From: Penicillus capitatus
Lineage: Eukaryota; Chlorophyta
Assembly: GCA_965649825.1 (NCBI GenBank)
Contig: OZ287705.1
Span: 124,001-188,000 of the forward strand
Direction of reading: 5' to 3'
Length of the DNA stretch: 64,000 nt
A model generated the notes under the pieces. The model was not told where the DNA came from, did not search any database, and saw only the letters and a list, made by a program, of their open reading frames with translations. A program made the position numbers and the translations under genes. This document shows positions 32,226 to 45,309 of this stretch, piece by piece (the first letter of the stretch is position 1; the number at the start of each line of letters is the position of its first letter).

Positions 32226-33884
32226 GGATCCATGGAGGGCGTGTCAACAATGAAGCATCAGCCACTGCCAGAACCACGACGTATGACTGATGGTCAAGTC
32301 CTATTGGCGGCGAGAGAGAACAAGCACCAATCCTCAAGCGATCCGTTATCGTGACTCTCCCCTCCAAACCACTCTCCCATTTTGACAACACTTATTTGAA
32401 AAGGCAAAACTTCATTGTTGCCATATCTTGCACCCATTTCGTGCTAGCTGCTCTATTTGATATTGGGGTTCATGTACAGTAAAAAACCAATATGTACCGT
32501 TTCTCCATAAGACAGTGCCTGCATGCGAATTGGGATGGACTTCGTTACCGAGCGCAGGAGAGCGGAGGGATGGATCTGCTGACGGCAACGCTGTCTGCAT
32601 TCTGTTTCGGCGAATATTCGTCTTAATCTGGAACCGATCCCGTCAGATCCATAGCCAATGGCGCAGTGTGTGGCTGACTCTCCGCTCCCTATCGTATAAA
32701 CGACCGATCGACGGATATAGCGTCTTTATGGATGCAGGAATACAGAGATACGCGAATCGTAAGCACAATGGCAAGGGCAGAAACGCAACGCGACGCAGCG
32801 CTGGCCCCTTAACGGAAAGCCCCGACGGGGTTTCCCCTTCTGTACTATTGGAATCTCCCCTTTCCTGTGTTGTAGGCAGGAACTTGCGCGGACCGAGAGG
32901 GCTATTAGGCTGGACACACTACTTTACAGTGGAGACAGTTCAGAGAGATCCGACATATTAAGCAACCCGCTGGGCGACCGAACCTTGGTACATGTATTGA
33001 CTCTGACACATCTCTGTCCGTTAGGTCAAAGCAAGGAGAGACCGAATTGAGCCGGTGCGATGGCGTCTGTATTTGATCAAAGAAAGAGACGGCGCTGAGG
33101 GCGCCTTTGCCCACGACCGAGGCGATCTTGTTGATCATAATTTGCAGCCGGGGATCGAGGAGAGATCGATACGGGGACAAAAACACTCGCCGCTTCGCAG
33201 CATCTAGACAGGGCCATCTTGGAGGAGCGTTCAGAAGCAAAGTGAAGCAAACGGTCTGTTAGACAAACGCATCGGTCTCTCTGGACGATGGATGAATGTA
33301 CAATCATTGCGCCGATCATGCCAATCGAGATACAGTCGATGGATTGCAATAGAGTTTGCAGATGTGACGGTGGACGGAATCCCGATTACATTTCGCATCA
33401 CAGATCACTTCATTTTCATTTGACACGTATTCTATTCCTGTCCGTTCCGTTCCAGATCAGTTACAATCAAACAAACACTTCTAGTAGGATATGTGTTGTT
33501 GTTCACAATTAATCTACACTTTTCTGGTGACAAATAGGCACTTATGGGGTGCTCGCTCGGGTTATGTCTATCAAGAGATTGTGATTGTCTAATCGAGTCG
33601 AATCCGTTCGTCCGAACTGGCAAAAATCGGACAGACCTTCGAAGTGGGAAGAGCAAGCAGATTTCAATGATCTTGTTAGTGATGTGGGAAAACAATGAGA
33701 AATCGATACTTGGCACTTCCGGCTTTATTCTTTTCAAAAACGGGCAACAATCGCCGCGTTCCGTTCGCTGTGCCGCAAAAGCTGAGTTGAGCTCTCTTTC
33801 TTCGGACACTGATGGATGATGCTCCCTCTTGGCCTCTTGATCGATGAAAACGAGGCTCATCGAGAGCATTTATGCGGGAGCGGA
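32226..33884. repeat. Intergenic; 32790-33884 duplicates 3650-4790
   Basis: 32226-32780 has no recognised gene. From about 32790 the sequence matches 3650 onward. It lies between the convergent pseudokinases ending at 32225 (plus) and 33885 (minus). Confidence 0.6.
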
Positions 33885-35717
33885 TCAGGCAGAGGCGTTG
33901 TACTCCGTCTGATTCTCGAACATTCGGACCATTCGGTGAAATCGCAGGCGATTGCCGGAACGGATGATTTTGCCGTAGATGAGTCGATAGAGATCGACTT
34001 CTCTTCGAAACGGGTGACCCAAAAAAATGCGAATCTGTACAGTCAGTTTTACGTACTTCTGATCGACGGGGCCGAAGTGCGGCGAGATGACGTGCAGGCT
34101 GCGAGAGCGAAACTTGGAGGGCTGAAGCAGCGCCATGGCTTCGACCGTCCTCCCGCGGAGATTCTGGACCACCTCCAACTCCACAAAGTCCTCGTCGGGC
34201 AGTCCCACGCGAACAGAGGCGACGCCCTCGATCGGAAAGGGCAACTCCTCGTCTGGCGTTATGCAGACGCGCAGCCTTGTATCCTGCCGGCGGCGCAGGA
34301 TGTGAACTGGATGCTCTGGCAGATAGTCGTCGTAGAATCGCAAGGCCTCCTGCGCGTTCCTCAGATGAAAGGGCGTCGCGGCGCTGCTCGATCTGAGAAA
34401 GCACTCGACGTGGAGCGTCACTGCTGTGTGCTCGTTCAGTATCGGCGACCAGGCCCACTCTGGCCACTGGCAGACGTCGCCGAGCCTCAGTCTTCCATCC
34501 GAGTGCAGCTGCAAGCACCGACGACGTGACGTAGACGACAGCATCATCTGGCGACGTACCGACTCGAGGACGTCGATGCGTTGGTAGGCATCCGTCACCG
34601 ATCGGAAGATTCTGTCCGCCAGTGCCCCGGTCGCCGTCTGTCTGGTGCTTGGATCGAGACGGAGGACGGCCTGGACGAACAGAAGACACTGCTCCTCGTC
34701 GCTGAAGGCCGATCTCCCCCTGCGGTCGGCGGAGAGCCAGCGACGCGAGGCGCCTTCCTGATCAGGAGACTGGTCTGCCAGTCTCGAGCGTATGTGCTCG
34801 CGGAGCTTGGCGGAGTCGAAGACTCGAGAGCCTAGACAGGAGCGACGTGAGTCGGCGTGCAGGGACGGGGGATGATGGCGTACGCACAGGTGAACATTTC
34901 GAAGGCGATGATGCCGACGGCCCACATGTCGCCGCCGTAGCTCAGCTTCACATGCGTCTTGCGTTGCTGGTACGCCAGAGCCATTTCAGGTGCGGCGTAG
35001 CGAGTGATGTGGGGAGGGACGACTGCCAGTTCCTGGGAACGCGAAGCGTAGTCCAGATCGATGAGCTTCCAGGTGAAGTCCGACGAGAACCACATGATGT
35101 TCGACGGGTGGAGAGTTCCGTGATAGATGCCCTGACCGTGAAGGTTATCCAATGCCTCGAGCACCTACGCCATAAGACTGAGCGTGCAGACCGGCATCGA
35201 AGACGAGAGGCGGCAAACCGAGTAGAGGATCGCGCGCTGCTCCATGGGGTTCGGATGTCTGGCGGACAGGCGATCCGCCAGCGAATAGTTGCCTCTCTCC
35301 AAGACGAGGCAGAGAGGCAGACCGTCTGCCTCTTCGACGACGTTCAGCAGCCTGGGACACACAACAGGCGCATCGAATGGCATTCGAAGGGCAGGCATTA
35401 CTTGCAGACGTATTTGCTCTGGTGCGTGAAGCGGTGGACTCGGATCGCGTTCATCCATTCGTGAGAAGATCCGAAGTAGAACTTCAGCACCACGCGCTGC
35501 GACGTGACCAGGTCCGTCGCGTAGCGACAGTGGGATTGCCCTCGAGGCTTCTCCTCGTCGATGGTGTACCTGCAGGACGCAGAGGGATCCACCGTGTAAA
35601 GTGCCGGCACGGTGCACGGGGGTACCTCTCGGCGAAGACCGCTCCGCCGACGAGCGGATCCAGTTCGACGGTGGACTCGGCGACTGCTGGTGGATCGACG
35701 GGTTGTCGCATGGACAT
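33885..35717 (-). CDS. Predicted pseudokinase with C-terminal domain
   Basis: Six exons: 35717-35626, 35569-35402, 35351-35219, 35164-34888, 34831-34560 and 34508-33885, giving 521 residues with consistent phases. The ATP-binding Lys is present (RVVLKFYF), but there is no glycine loop. The catalytic loop is YHGTLHPSNIMW (HRD Asp replaced by Thr) and the DFG position is LIDLDYA. AAPEMALA, GDMWAVGIIAFEMF and the DPSTRQTA end of the C-lobe are kept. The last 170 residues form the shared C-terminal domain starting FYDDYLPEHPVHIL. Exon lengths 168, 277 and 272 recur exactly or nearly so in other family members, so the exon pattern is ancestral. A damaged duplicate of the 3' part lies at 4790-5357. 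Confidence 0.82.
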
Positions 35718-38551
35718 CGCGGGGCGCGCCTGGACCGCGACGTCATGTCAACAAGGCAAGGGTTATGTATGCTGCCTCACCTCTGTTCGGCGTTCGGACG
35801 GACCGACGTCGGTTAGCGTAGAGGGCGCTCCAAGTTCGCCAGCTGCTTCAGTTTCTGCACAGAGCGCGTTCAGTTTTCTGCACTGGTCGTGTTGGAAGTT
35901 GACCTGGAGTGGCTCGCTCTCTGCCCGAAGAGATCGCTTGGGTGGCAGCGGCTTCGGTTGCGCTTGCCGTTTCTCGCGTATCAAGCACGTTCCCCGAGAT
36001 GCGGGTCGTGCGTCGATACGCAAAAAGCGGACGTGGGCGAAAGGACCGGAGCCGTCTGCCGACAGAGCCCAGCAATCTCTGCCGCCTCGTTGGCGTGTGC
36101 GTTGTCGACGATGCCTCGTGGGAACTTCTCCGTCGCCTCACCGAGCCTTCGGCTGAGAATCTGTCTCTCCTTCCTCGTCCACTGTCTTGTCTGCTCCCAT
36201 AACCTAGAGAGGACGGACATTCATTCGCGCATGCCACGTAGCGACAGCGCATGTGGCGGTTGTGACACTCGCCTGTGTTGGGAAATCCAGAATGCATGAG
36301 GTGGACGCAACGGTGCTTAGTCCTCTACAAGTTTCGCAGGATTAGGTTAGAGCAATAGAGCAAAACAGACAGACCGTACTGTCACCTAAACTAGGAAAGC
36401 TATCGTTAGTGTTGTCACTGTTGCCGTGGTTAAGCTACTGACAATGGCTGCGAGTACTCTACAGATAAGAACAAAATATACAAGAACAAAACATAAAACG
36501 CTTGCAGCGCTAAGGGAATAAGTAGGCCATAGTGCCTCGGTACTAATGGTCAAGTACAGTATTACTTAACGCAGAACGGGTCTAAACATGAGAATAAGGA
36601 AAGCAGTACCGCACTGTTTTGAGGAGTCCGCGGCGGAAATCAGTACCGATGATGAAATCCGAGCTGCTTGACACCTCATACGCGCAGAAGGATAGCCGTC
36701 ATCCTCAAACCGTTGTCTGAGAGGGCGCCATCGTGTACTGCGCAAGCAGGTGTTATGAAGGAGCGATTCCGAGGAGGCGTGCGGTTGGACAGCTTGAGGA
36801 CAGCGAAGACTGTCGTCTTCAATTCTGCGGCACACAAACTGTCTCGTCCATCGACAGAACACAAAGCAGGCGTCATCTGTGTTCGGGAACTGTCTGTCAA
36901 GGAGAGCGGTTCTGGTGGGCACCCGAAGACGAATCCTCGTCCCTGTACGAGGAAAACCGCGTAGCATTGCCTCTTGAAGACGCAGTACTGGAGATCAGTG
37001 CTCAAGGATGTCCAGACGATATCTACAGAAAGAGAGCTAGCTATCTTTGTCGGCATCGGCCAAATCTAGCCGTACCGTATCCGGCCGATTCATTTTCGAT
37101 ATCTCGAAAGCGCTGCTCCAGTGCAGGTCGACTGCATTCGGACGGCGATCCTGATCGACACAGGGCGTAGAGGGACCGAAGAGAAACGCTGTTCGTCTCC
37201 CTCAACGACAGATCGCTTTCGATGCGTCTCATCTGACTCGAAATTCGCCTTGCTGTCAAGTTGTGTCTTCATCGCAATCCAGTCTGCGGTTTCGAAGTGA
37301 CTCTTATGGACAGGAATCGGCAGACGAGCTCATGATCCTGGACAGCAAGCATCCATGTAACACGTCGGTTTCATCTCCATCTGTGTGGGTGACACACTCT
37401 TGCCTCCCGGTCGCCGAATTCATCTCCCGATAGACGTCGCCCTCGATGCTCGTGACAGGTCATGAGAGGGGAGTCCAGGGGCGTTCGTCTAAAGCCTCGT
37501 GTCTGGACAACGTCTAGCCGAACCTCGCGTCATCCATGTGTCGCCGATCCGTCCGAAAGCGTATGCGACAGATAAGGAGCCTCTAAGGTACGGACGGAAG
37601 TACGATGGCATCAACGGATGGCGATGTCCAGCAGCACTCCGTTCTTCGCTGACGTGATGCATAACGTCACGGGCGAAAGGATCTCTTAACGGGCGCGTGC
37701 CTCTACCGGCGACAGAGTATCCGGAAAGGGAGACATCCTTCGCTGAGGAGCTGCGCCGTGCTCGCCGAGAAACGCGTCTTGTGCTTTCGCTCTTCTAAGG
37801 CGACGCTGCAGCAAGATTCTCGTCGACGGCCGTTAACGACGAGACGCGTGCAGGTCGTTTTGGTCTTCTTGCCTCGTTCTCCCGTGACGGCTTCGACCTG
37901 TATTGTGTACGAGAGACGTAGACGTCCGCGTCAGATGGAATCGGTGCAAGTATACGCATGTCCTCGTCTCGTTTATACCATTGAGTCTCCTAGTCATGGA
38001 AAACATGCATTCCGTAATGACAAGACACGCAGAAGGTAAACAGCCGAACAGAGAAACACTCACTCACTCTTCATTCTGCTGAGAATCTTCTCTGGCAGTG
38101 ACGTTTCCTCCGAAGACCATCTGATCGTCGCCGTTTAACTTTCTGGGGGCAGATGTCCTTTCCACCTGCTTTCAGATCTCTGTGATTTTCACTTCATTCA
38201 CCGGGCAGTGGATGCTGGATGACGCGAAGCGTGGCTGCAACTCTCTGTCGTTCCAGATTTGGACGTCCTTCGCGGCTGGAGGGTATGCGGTGTTCTTTTA
38301 GACAGACAAGCAACGCGAATCGCACAGCTCATCATTGCACATGTCAGTCACTCGCGAAGCACTGCTAACTGAATCCTACGTTATTGATCGGACGCGGCGA
38401 CAGTGGGTTCGATAAGTCCGATGGATTCACAACGGCAGTTCACTCTTTTCGAGCTGCAGAAACGCCAACAAACAAAACACCCTGTGTCATCCTTTCCCGC
38501 ATTCAGTCCACTTCAGTGCCGTGGTTCGCGATGCAATGGAAAAGGACCACC
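35718..38551. other. Gene-poor stretch
   Basis: Minus-strand frames at 35763-36297 directly upstream of the pseudokinase could be its 5' leader. A 145-codon plus frame at 36733-37170 and the opposing minus frame are both open, and neither has a motif. From 37300 to 38550 only short frames. Nothing I can support as a gene. Confidence 0.4.
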
Positions 38552-40336
38552 TCACTCCATCTCAAAAGGACGACGCAGAACGTTCTCATTTTTGATCATT
38601 CCCAAAAATTTATGAAACCTTAACTTTTTTCCAGGACCGATCACTCTACAGTAGATGGCTTTATGAAATTCGAGCTCCCGTGATACTGGTTCCCCAAACA
38701 GAAGCTTGATGCCAACCTCCAGCCTCACATACTTCTCATCGACGGTCCCCCAGTGAGGCGACTTTGTTTGAAGTCTTCTGGACCCGAGCAACGAAGGTTG
38801 GAACAGTGCCAAGGCTGCGATCTCGTCATCTCTGCGGCGCTGTTCTAAAGTCAGTGTGGCAGAATCCGAGTCCGGAGGCTTCACGGTGACGGAGACAATC
38901 TTTCGGACGATGAGGGCGGAGTCGGATTGAGGTGTGACTCGGATGTGGAGACGGTACGTCTTGCCGAGTCTTATAAAATAGACGGGGTGGCTTGGCAGAT
39001 CCTCGTCGTCGAACATCCATGCCTGCTCGCCTGTGCGCAGATAGAAGGGAAGCGTCTCGCCGATGTCGCTCGGCAGGTACTCCACGTCGACCACGAGCTT
39101 CAAGCGGTTGACGATCCCTATGGTCCAGACCCAGTCCGGCATCGAAGGCTCTTCCCTCCCCTCCGAAGGGCCCAAGGCGTTCTGCAGCAGTCCCGTCGTT
39201 TGGTGGGGTGGATATGAGTGAGGGGTTACGCACGATCTCGTGGCTGTCCTGGCGCTGGTAGAGATCCGTGGCAGATCGAAAGAGGGGATCCTCCAACGCC
39301 TCGACTGCCGTCCGCCTGCTGTCCGGGTCCTTGTGGAGGAAAGTCTGGATGAATCGGAGGTTCTGCTCTTCGCTTCCGTAGTCGACGCGACCTCGCGGAT
39401 TCGCAGACAGCCATCTCCCCAGCGTCCGCTCTGCGTCCGCAGGAGGCTCTTGCAGTTTGCCGTCGATGTACTCCATGATGCCGCTAGAATCGGCCACCGA
39501 AGAACCTGAGGGAGACAGAAGGGCCACATTGGGAGACCGTTGCGGGAGAGGGACGACGCACAGGTCAAGACCTCGAAGGCGATGACGCCGAACGACCACA
39601 TGTCTGCCGACGGAGCGAGTCTGATCGGAGTCCTCGATCGTCTCTTCGCCTGACTGAACTCTGGAGATGCGTATCTGCTCGGTTCGTTCTGTGCGGCTGC
39701 TCGGCCATCTCTCGATGCGTGCTCGAGGTCGACCAGTTTCCAGGAACACTCGGCGGCGAACCACAGAAGATGTGATGGGTCGAGATTGCCGTGAGTGATT
39801 CCTCTGGAGTGGATGTGATCGAGCGCCTCGAGCACCTGGAGAAACGATCGGCGTCGACGGCATTGTCGAACGGGGGGCGTACCGAATTGAGAATGGCCTT
39901 CTGATCGATGAGCGACATCTGCCCTTTCGCGATTCTCTCTGCGAGTCTGTAGTCGCCTCTCTCCAGGACGAGACACGGAGGGAAGCCGTAGATGCCTTCG
40001 ATGGTTTCTATCAGTCTGAACGAAGATCGAACGCTTTCAGCAGGAGAACTGTGGGTAGTGAGTGGGTTTGCCTATTGATGTGCGAGTTTCCTGAGTCTAG
40101 AGCGCTGTAGATTTGTACGGCGTTTTCAAAATCTTCCGAATCGCGCGGGAAGAACTTGAGAAAAACGCGATGGCCGGTGGATTTCTCAACGGCGTAGCGA
40201 CAGTGCGGTTTTCCTTGGATCCTTTGCTCCTCGAGCCGATACCTGCAAGATCGCACATCCTCGTGGACAGAATCTTATCGTCGGCGACGTACCTGCCGGC
40301 GAACATCCGACCATCCTTGAGCGAGTTGAGTTGCAT
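38552..40336 (-). CDS. Predicted pseudokinase with C-terminal domain
   Basis: Exons: 40336-40293, 40242-40072, 40033-39883, 39835-39562, 39505-39234 and 39181-38552, giving 513 residues. Introns are 50, 38 (GC-AG, least certain), 47, 56 and 52 nt. The ATP-Lys is kept (RVFLKFF) but the glycine loop is missing. The catalytic loop is THGNLDPSHLLW and the DFG position LVDLEHA. SPEFSQAK, DMWSFGVIAFEVL and KDPDSRRTAVEAL are kept. The C-terminal domain starts DDEDLPSHPVYFI and ends in a basic segment. The start used is the first in-frame ATG near the N-lobe. A Ser/Pro/Arg-rich frame upstream (40947-40561) could be an extra N-terminal exon. Confidence 0.78.
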
Positions 40337-41614
40337 CAAGAACTCCACATGAGCACTTCCCTTGTCGCCGAGTCTGGACAGCGATGTCTGTGCCTCGCTC
40401 TGGCAAAACACGCATATAGATGCGATGATGCAAGGGAGCGATGCGCGGGTCTCTCACGAGGGTAGGAGGCAGACTTGATGATCTCGGTGGTATTGCCGAA
40501 GTGTGAAAGGGCACCGAGTGTCCTTCCACTCTCGCCGACTGGTCTGCTCGGCAGCCAGTGTCACAGAACTGGAGTGTTAGGAATGGTGGTGGTACGGGAA
40601 GAAGATGAGCCGATGGGTGACGGGATAGCTGAATCTGGAGTCGAGTCCACGCGTCTTCTTTCATGCTCTCCCGAACTCCTCGACTCTCTTGTCTTGCTTC
40701 TGGGCAGCTTAAACCTTCTCCCCTTAGGCGACGGTCTCTCTTGGCGAGTCTCGTCGACGGTTCCCAGAGTGGAGGGACCGGAGTCAAAAGCAGATGAAGT
40801 TGTTGGGCGCGGAACCGACATGTTTGTTCGTTCGTTCGAGGAGTCACTCCAATTCTCTTCTGCGGATCTAGGCAGAAAACGATGCCGTCTGGAAGCACGT
40901 TTGTAAGTGACATAGGGCAAAACGCCCGGTTCGCTGTTAAGTAACACACATGCCTGATGTTGAGGGCTTCGTGTATGTTGCCACGACCGAGTCCGTCACC
41001 TTCGCATGCAGACAATACAGTGAGTGGCGTGTGGCTGTCGGCAAGGATAGCGACAGACACCTGACGTGACGTGTGACGTTCACGGAGCCAGAGGACCTTC
41101 CGTCGAAAGCTGAGTCATCGCGGCCATTGCGATCGACATCGACGTCATCACTGTTAACACACAAGAATGCAGATGTCACGTCCGTCGGTCGTACGGATAA
41201 GAAGGCTGGTTTCGATTTAGCGATGGCTTGATTGTCTGGAGGCATAATGCATTGCCAGCTGTGGAAGAGACGTGTCCTTACGGTTTGACACGAACCTGCA
41301 GCCAACGTAACACTGATGTCTGCACGTTTATGTGACCTTTCCGTCATCCAATCGTCCATTTCGCCCTTTTACAGCCAACGTAACGCTGACGACAGCGCAT
41401 TCATATGGCCCTTTCGCCGTCGATGCGTCCATTTCGATTACCCAAAACCCACGTAACGATTAGTCATGACTGCTATTTAAACGCAGCGGAGAGGAGTCCT
41501 CACGAATAAGCTTTGAACGCGAATTCGACTTTTCTCTCCGCCTCGGAGACCGATCACTTCTGTTGGTTTTCGAAGCTCAGCCGTCTCACAAAACATCTAT
41601 TCGAAACGAAAGCT
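40337..41614. other. Upstream region with a possible disordered N-terminal exon and a short tandem repeat
   Basis: 40561-40947 on the minus strand is a Ser/Pro-rich frame (MSVPRPTTSS start) in the same frame as the pseudokinase but separated from it by a stop. From 41100 to 41614 there is no gene. Confidence 0.35.
41299..41445. repeat. Two diverged 73-bp tandem units
   Basis: CAGCCAACGTAAC begins units at 41299 and 41372, and a decayed third start (CCCACGTAAC) follows at about 41445. Each unit ends with a CGTCCATTTCG-like stretch. It lies upstream of the small secreted-protein gene. Confidence 0.55.
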
Positions 41615-42201
41615 ATGATGGCCCTTCGCAAAGGTGAGGCAAACTTCGCCGCATCGTCTGCCGTCCGACCCGTCGACGCAACGTTGTCTGTTTGTAGTTT
41701 TCCTCGTCGCCCTCGTAACGGCCGCCGCTTTGTGGACAGCTGCCGAAGCGGACGAAGGTGTGTTGAAAGGTCCACACCGTCCGCGACGTGTCGTGCTCCA
41801 AAATGCGGTGTGCCTGCTTCCGCTTGATGGGCATTGGGACGTAACGGACGGTCTCGTCGGCAGTCCTACTTACCACGTCGACATGCGTTCCGTGCAGAAC
41901 ATCTACACAGGTATGCCCACAGCGCTCCGCGTTAGCTCGCGCTAACACTTACTTCCATATCGCAGGTACGGGCTACTCTACAGTCGCGTATCCTCCGTTC
42001 CCGCAGGTTCCTCTCACCTTGTCGGCAGTATTCGACGAGACAGCGTGTACGTTCACGGGCACCATCGCACTCCCGAGTACGAACACGGTCATTTCGTTCG
42101 TCTGGTCTGTGGACAGCGATATACTCATGACGGGTACTGGAAGGCGTTTTGTCAACGGAGTCCTCGAGTCGACCTTGCGCCAAACTGCCGAGCATGCCTA
42201 G
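41615..42201 (+). CDS. Small secreted protein of unknown family
   Basis: Three exons: 41615-41633, 41698-41910 and 41966-42201, with 64-nt and 55-nt GT-AG introns, giving 155 residues (154 if the second ATG is used). Splicing creates a clean signal peptide, MMALRKVFLVALVTAAALW, which no unspliced frame gives. The mature part is about 130 residues with only two Cys (in NAVCLL and ETACTF), and the second half is Thr/Ser/Val-rich and beta-like. No family recognised. Confidence 0.65.
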
Positions 42202-43934
42202 TAACCCACCCGTCCCATCACATCATCTCTTTTTTCAGTTTTCCGCTAAGATGCGTCGTCGAAGACGTACTTAACGGATGATCATTTCGTTAAGTACGCA
42301 AGCAATAGACGCCTAGAATGAACAAGGGCGAGGGTAATTTTTGGCGTTGCTGTTGTCGATGATCCTGATGTTGTGTCGGCTTGTTCGATATCCACTATTT
42401 TCGTTTTCCTGCCGTTCTTGTGGCTTTCATGCTCTGTGAGGTGAACCTACCGTTGCTGGGTGGATTATCTGTGCTTCCGTTTTGTCGCGAGCAGTGCTTG
42501 TCATGCCGCTTTTGAATGGCTGTTGTTCTTTTTCCTTGTCGCTCTGTCTGAGCAGAGCGAATGCAACGAACAGTATTCACCTCTGCATCCGACTTTCAAG
42601 TTCGCCGCAAATGACGGCGTTCAGTTGTGTAAGAGCAACTCTTGATTGAACAATTATATCATGCTTCTGGACGGGGCGCGTTCGACTCGGCGTCAGATCG
42701 ACGACAGCAGCAGAAGCTCGCGCTTTCGTAAACGACATGACGCTTCATGTTCCGTGTTCACATTTCTTACCTTGCAGCAAACGCGACGAGGTATTCGACG
42801 CTATAGACGACCGTGGATGGTCCGTTCCCGCAGCCAGAAATTAGGTATGGACGTTTTGATGTGACGTCTCCACCGCGCCGTGACAGAGATGGGCAAGCAG
42901 ACAGGGGCAACAATTTGCTTACATCATTAGAGCACAAGGATTGAAATGACAAGACGTTTTGCCACGAAACGAACTGGAAGTACTCCAGAGTGCTCCAGTC
43001 GACCATCTCTGCTTTTACTGTTCTTTAACTTTCAGCTTTCTTGTGGAGCTCAGACAGAGAAAGAACATGTGCCTCGTTACATGTACAGGTAGGTATTTGA
43101 CTCCGGCCTTGAGTTCGGAATGCTAATAATGAATGTTTAACGCACACCAGACAGCACAGGATACAAGTGTTACTTAGAAATGTGTCTGACAGTCAATTGA
43201 AAGCAGAAATAGAAATATGTGTGATTTTCAGTGAACACTCTTTTTCGTGGTGCCGATTCACAGAGCGAACACAAAATCTGGTTCCCTTGTCTGCTTGTGC
43301 AGATTTATTGTGCAAAGCGTGACATACAGTGCTCGTAGGTATGTTCACAAACGCAGGCAAATGTGAAGTCCAGTGACATGTGTTTCGGTTGCGTTGGAAC
43401 ATTCGTCGATTTATTACGTTCGAGTTGATCATTACTAGCTCATTGGACAAACAGACAAACATAGGTGCCTCTCCATCGCGCATCATCTAAACAGATTTAG
43501 ACCCATCGATCGTGAAGACTGACGTTCATCCATCCTCTAACACCGAGCAGTCGAAATGTAGACGCTAAAAAAGTAATGAAGACGTTGTGGAAACTTTGAG
43601 AAATGGCGTCCTGCGGTCGGAAGGCGGAAGTTGTCAACGACTTGCGAAGGGCGCCTCACGTCTTGGCGGACAAAATAGTGAGATGCGGAATAAAATGAAG
43701 CGAAATGATAGATGTGCAATGCAGCAGTCAATATGATGCAAGCGCTGAAATGCGATTCCCCTAGGTCCCCATCGGAACAGAGGCATCCGCCGCCCTTACG
43801 CATACAAAACCAAGTCTATGTCACAGCATAAGCAAGAAACAAAACCAGAACAGCAACTGTCAATGGTATCTCTGATGACAAATAATCTGTCAGCTATTTT
43901 ATTCGGTGTTCGGCATTGAAATGCCGACAGTCAC
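42202..43934. other. No gene recognised
   Basis: Short frames on both strands. One stretch with an exon-like acceptor near 42778 could not be built into a gene. Confidence 0.35.
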
Positions 43935-44479
43935 TCATTTCTTCGCACCTCCATACTGCTGACTCGGTGCATCCGGAAAGAATCCAAGACGACGCAGTGC
44001 TGTGCGTATGGACTGAGGAGAGTATTCCCAAAAAGTATATCGCGTAGAGGAAGCCGAAGCGGCTTTCGTGTTCTGACGCCGAAAGAACGGAAAGCGACGC
44101 AGAGCCGTTCGCAACGACTGAGGACAACGCTCCCAAATCTCCTCCAAACGCGAACCCGTCCGAGCTCGCGGACCTCCTCTGCGTCTTGATTTCTTAGCGA
44201 AGAGTCGACGACGAAGAGCCTTCGGCTTTCTTCCAAACAAATTGCGTCTTCTTCGCCTCCCTTCCATTTCAGACGTTTCCACCGACTGACCCACGCTGCC
44301 TTGCGTCGGAAACGATACGCGGTGGGTAGCGGTGTTTCGTCCGGTCCACAACGTGCTTCTCCCTCGAGACTGTCTGTTCGTGCGACGGACACAACCTAGA
44401 GGTAACACACCGTTTAACATTTTACAAGCGAAATGTGCCGTTTCGTTTTGATACCTTGACAGGACGCCGTGGAATGCAT
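43935..44479 (-). CDS. Basic protein with two WExxPQS(L/I)RTALRR repeats
   Basis: Exons 44479-44455 and 44395-43935 with a 59-nt GT-AG intron give 161 residues. The middle is extremely basic (GRRRRRNLFGRK, RRRLFAKKSRRR). The C-terminal 70 residues contain two copies of a unit of about 36 residues: IWERCPQSLRTALRRFPFF and FWEYSPQSIRTALRRLGFF. No known family comes to mind; nucleic-acid binding is a guess from charge. An unspliced alternative from an ATG near 44663 gives 242 residues with the same C-terminus. Confidence 0.55.
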
Positions 44480-45309
44480 CGCGCTTGTTCTGTCTGCTGC
44501 ACAGGTGAGTGACGTGGAGATTCAGTTGGTACGGGGAAAACACAACGAAACGGAAAAAAGGAAGGCCCCTTCGTCGTCCTGTATGATATCGTGTAATTGC
44601 GTCAATCCATCTTTCCAACCGTTTGCGTCGCGCCCGTCTCCATCGAAAGCATCGATCGTCCACAGATAGAACGGACCGACGCAGGTTGTACGCGAACGAC
44701 CCTCTGCTTAATCAGAATCGCAAGCGATAGAGAACTTCGTGTCTGTCGATGCCATATTCATGCGCGTAGTTCTGAACCGCTTAAACACAACGGTCATCGA
44801 TGTAGGTAGATCTTGAAGACTGCCTCTTAACGACATCCTCCCCGAAAGATCACGCATGCCTCTCGCTGTCGACTCTGGCTGTAGGATGTGCTTTCAGGCA
44901 GAAGTTGCTGCACCTGTCAAATCATCTGGCTCTCACACCAGAGCTTTGGCACACACAGAGAAGGGCCGAGTCAGGCAGGGTACACTCTTCAAGGTAAGCT
45001 GCTGCTGGTACTAGCTCAGCATACATCTTTTTAGGCAAAGAGGCGCTCTCAATTGCCTTTACATCAAGTACTACGTGCAGTGACAACAGTACACAAATTC
45101 CCACGATGATGAATAGTATCCACTGAGGAAATCCACATCCATACGTCTGTCGGCAGAAGTGCGGTGCAGTAAAATGCTAAGAATGCTTTGTAAGATGTCA
45201 TGACCGTCTGTTTTCCCAGTCCAATGTACTCTCATGGTGTAGACCTATTCGATAAATGCGTGCGTTTTGCTGCCGGCAATGACGCCGCGGCTTTTCATCT
45301 TCGACGATG
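44480..45309. other. No gene recognised
   Basis: Short frames only; nothing shared with the other parts of the window. Confidence 0.35.

Noticed and set aside
36676-37170. Two overlapping frames on opposite strands
   Set aside because: Neither shows a family, splice continuation or repeat; I could not choose between them.
40275-41060. 261-codon minus-strand frame
   Set aside because: It is in a different frame from the pseudokinase N-lobe that it overlaps, and its composition is not protein-like.
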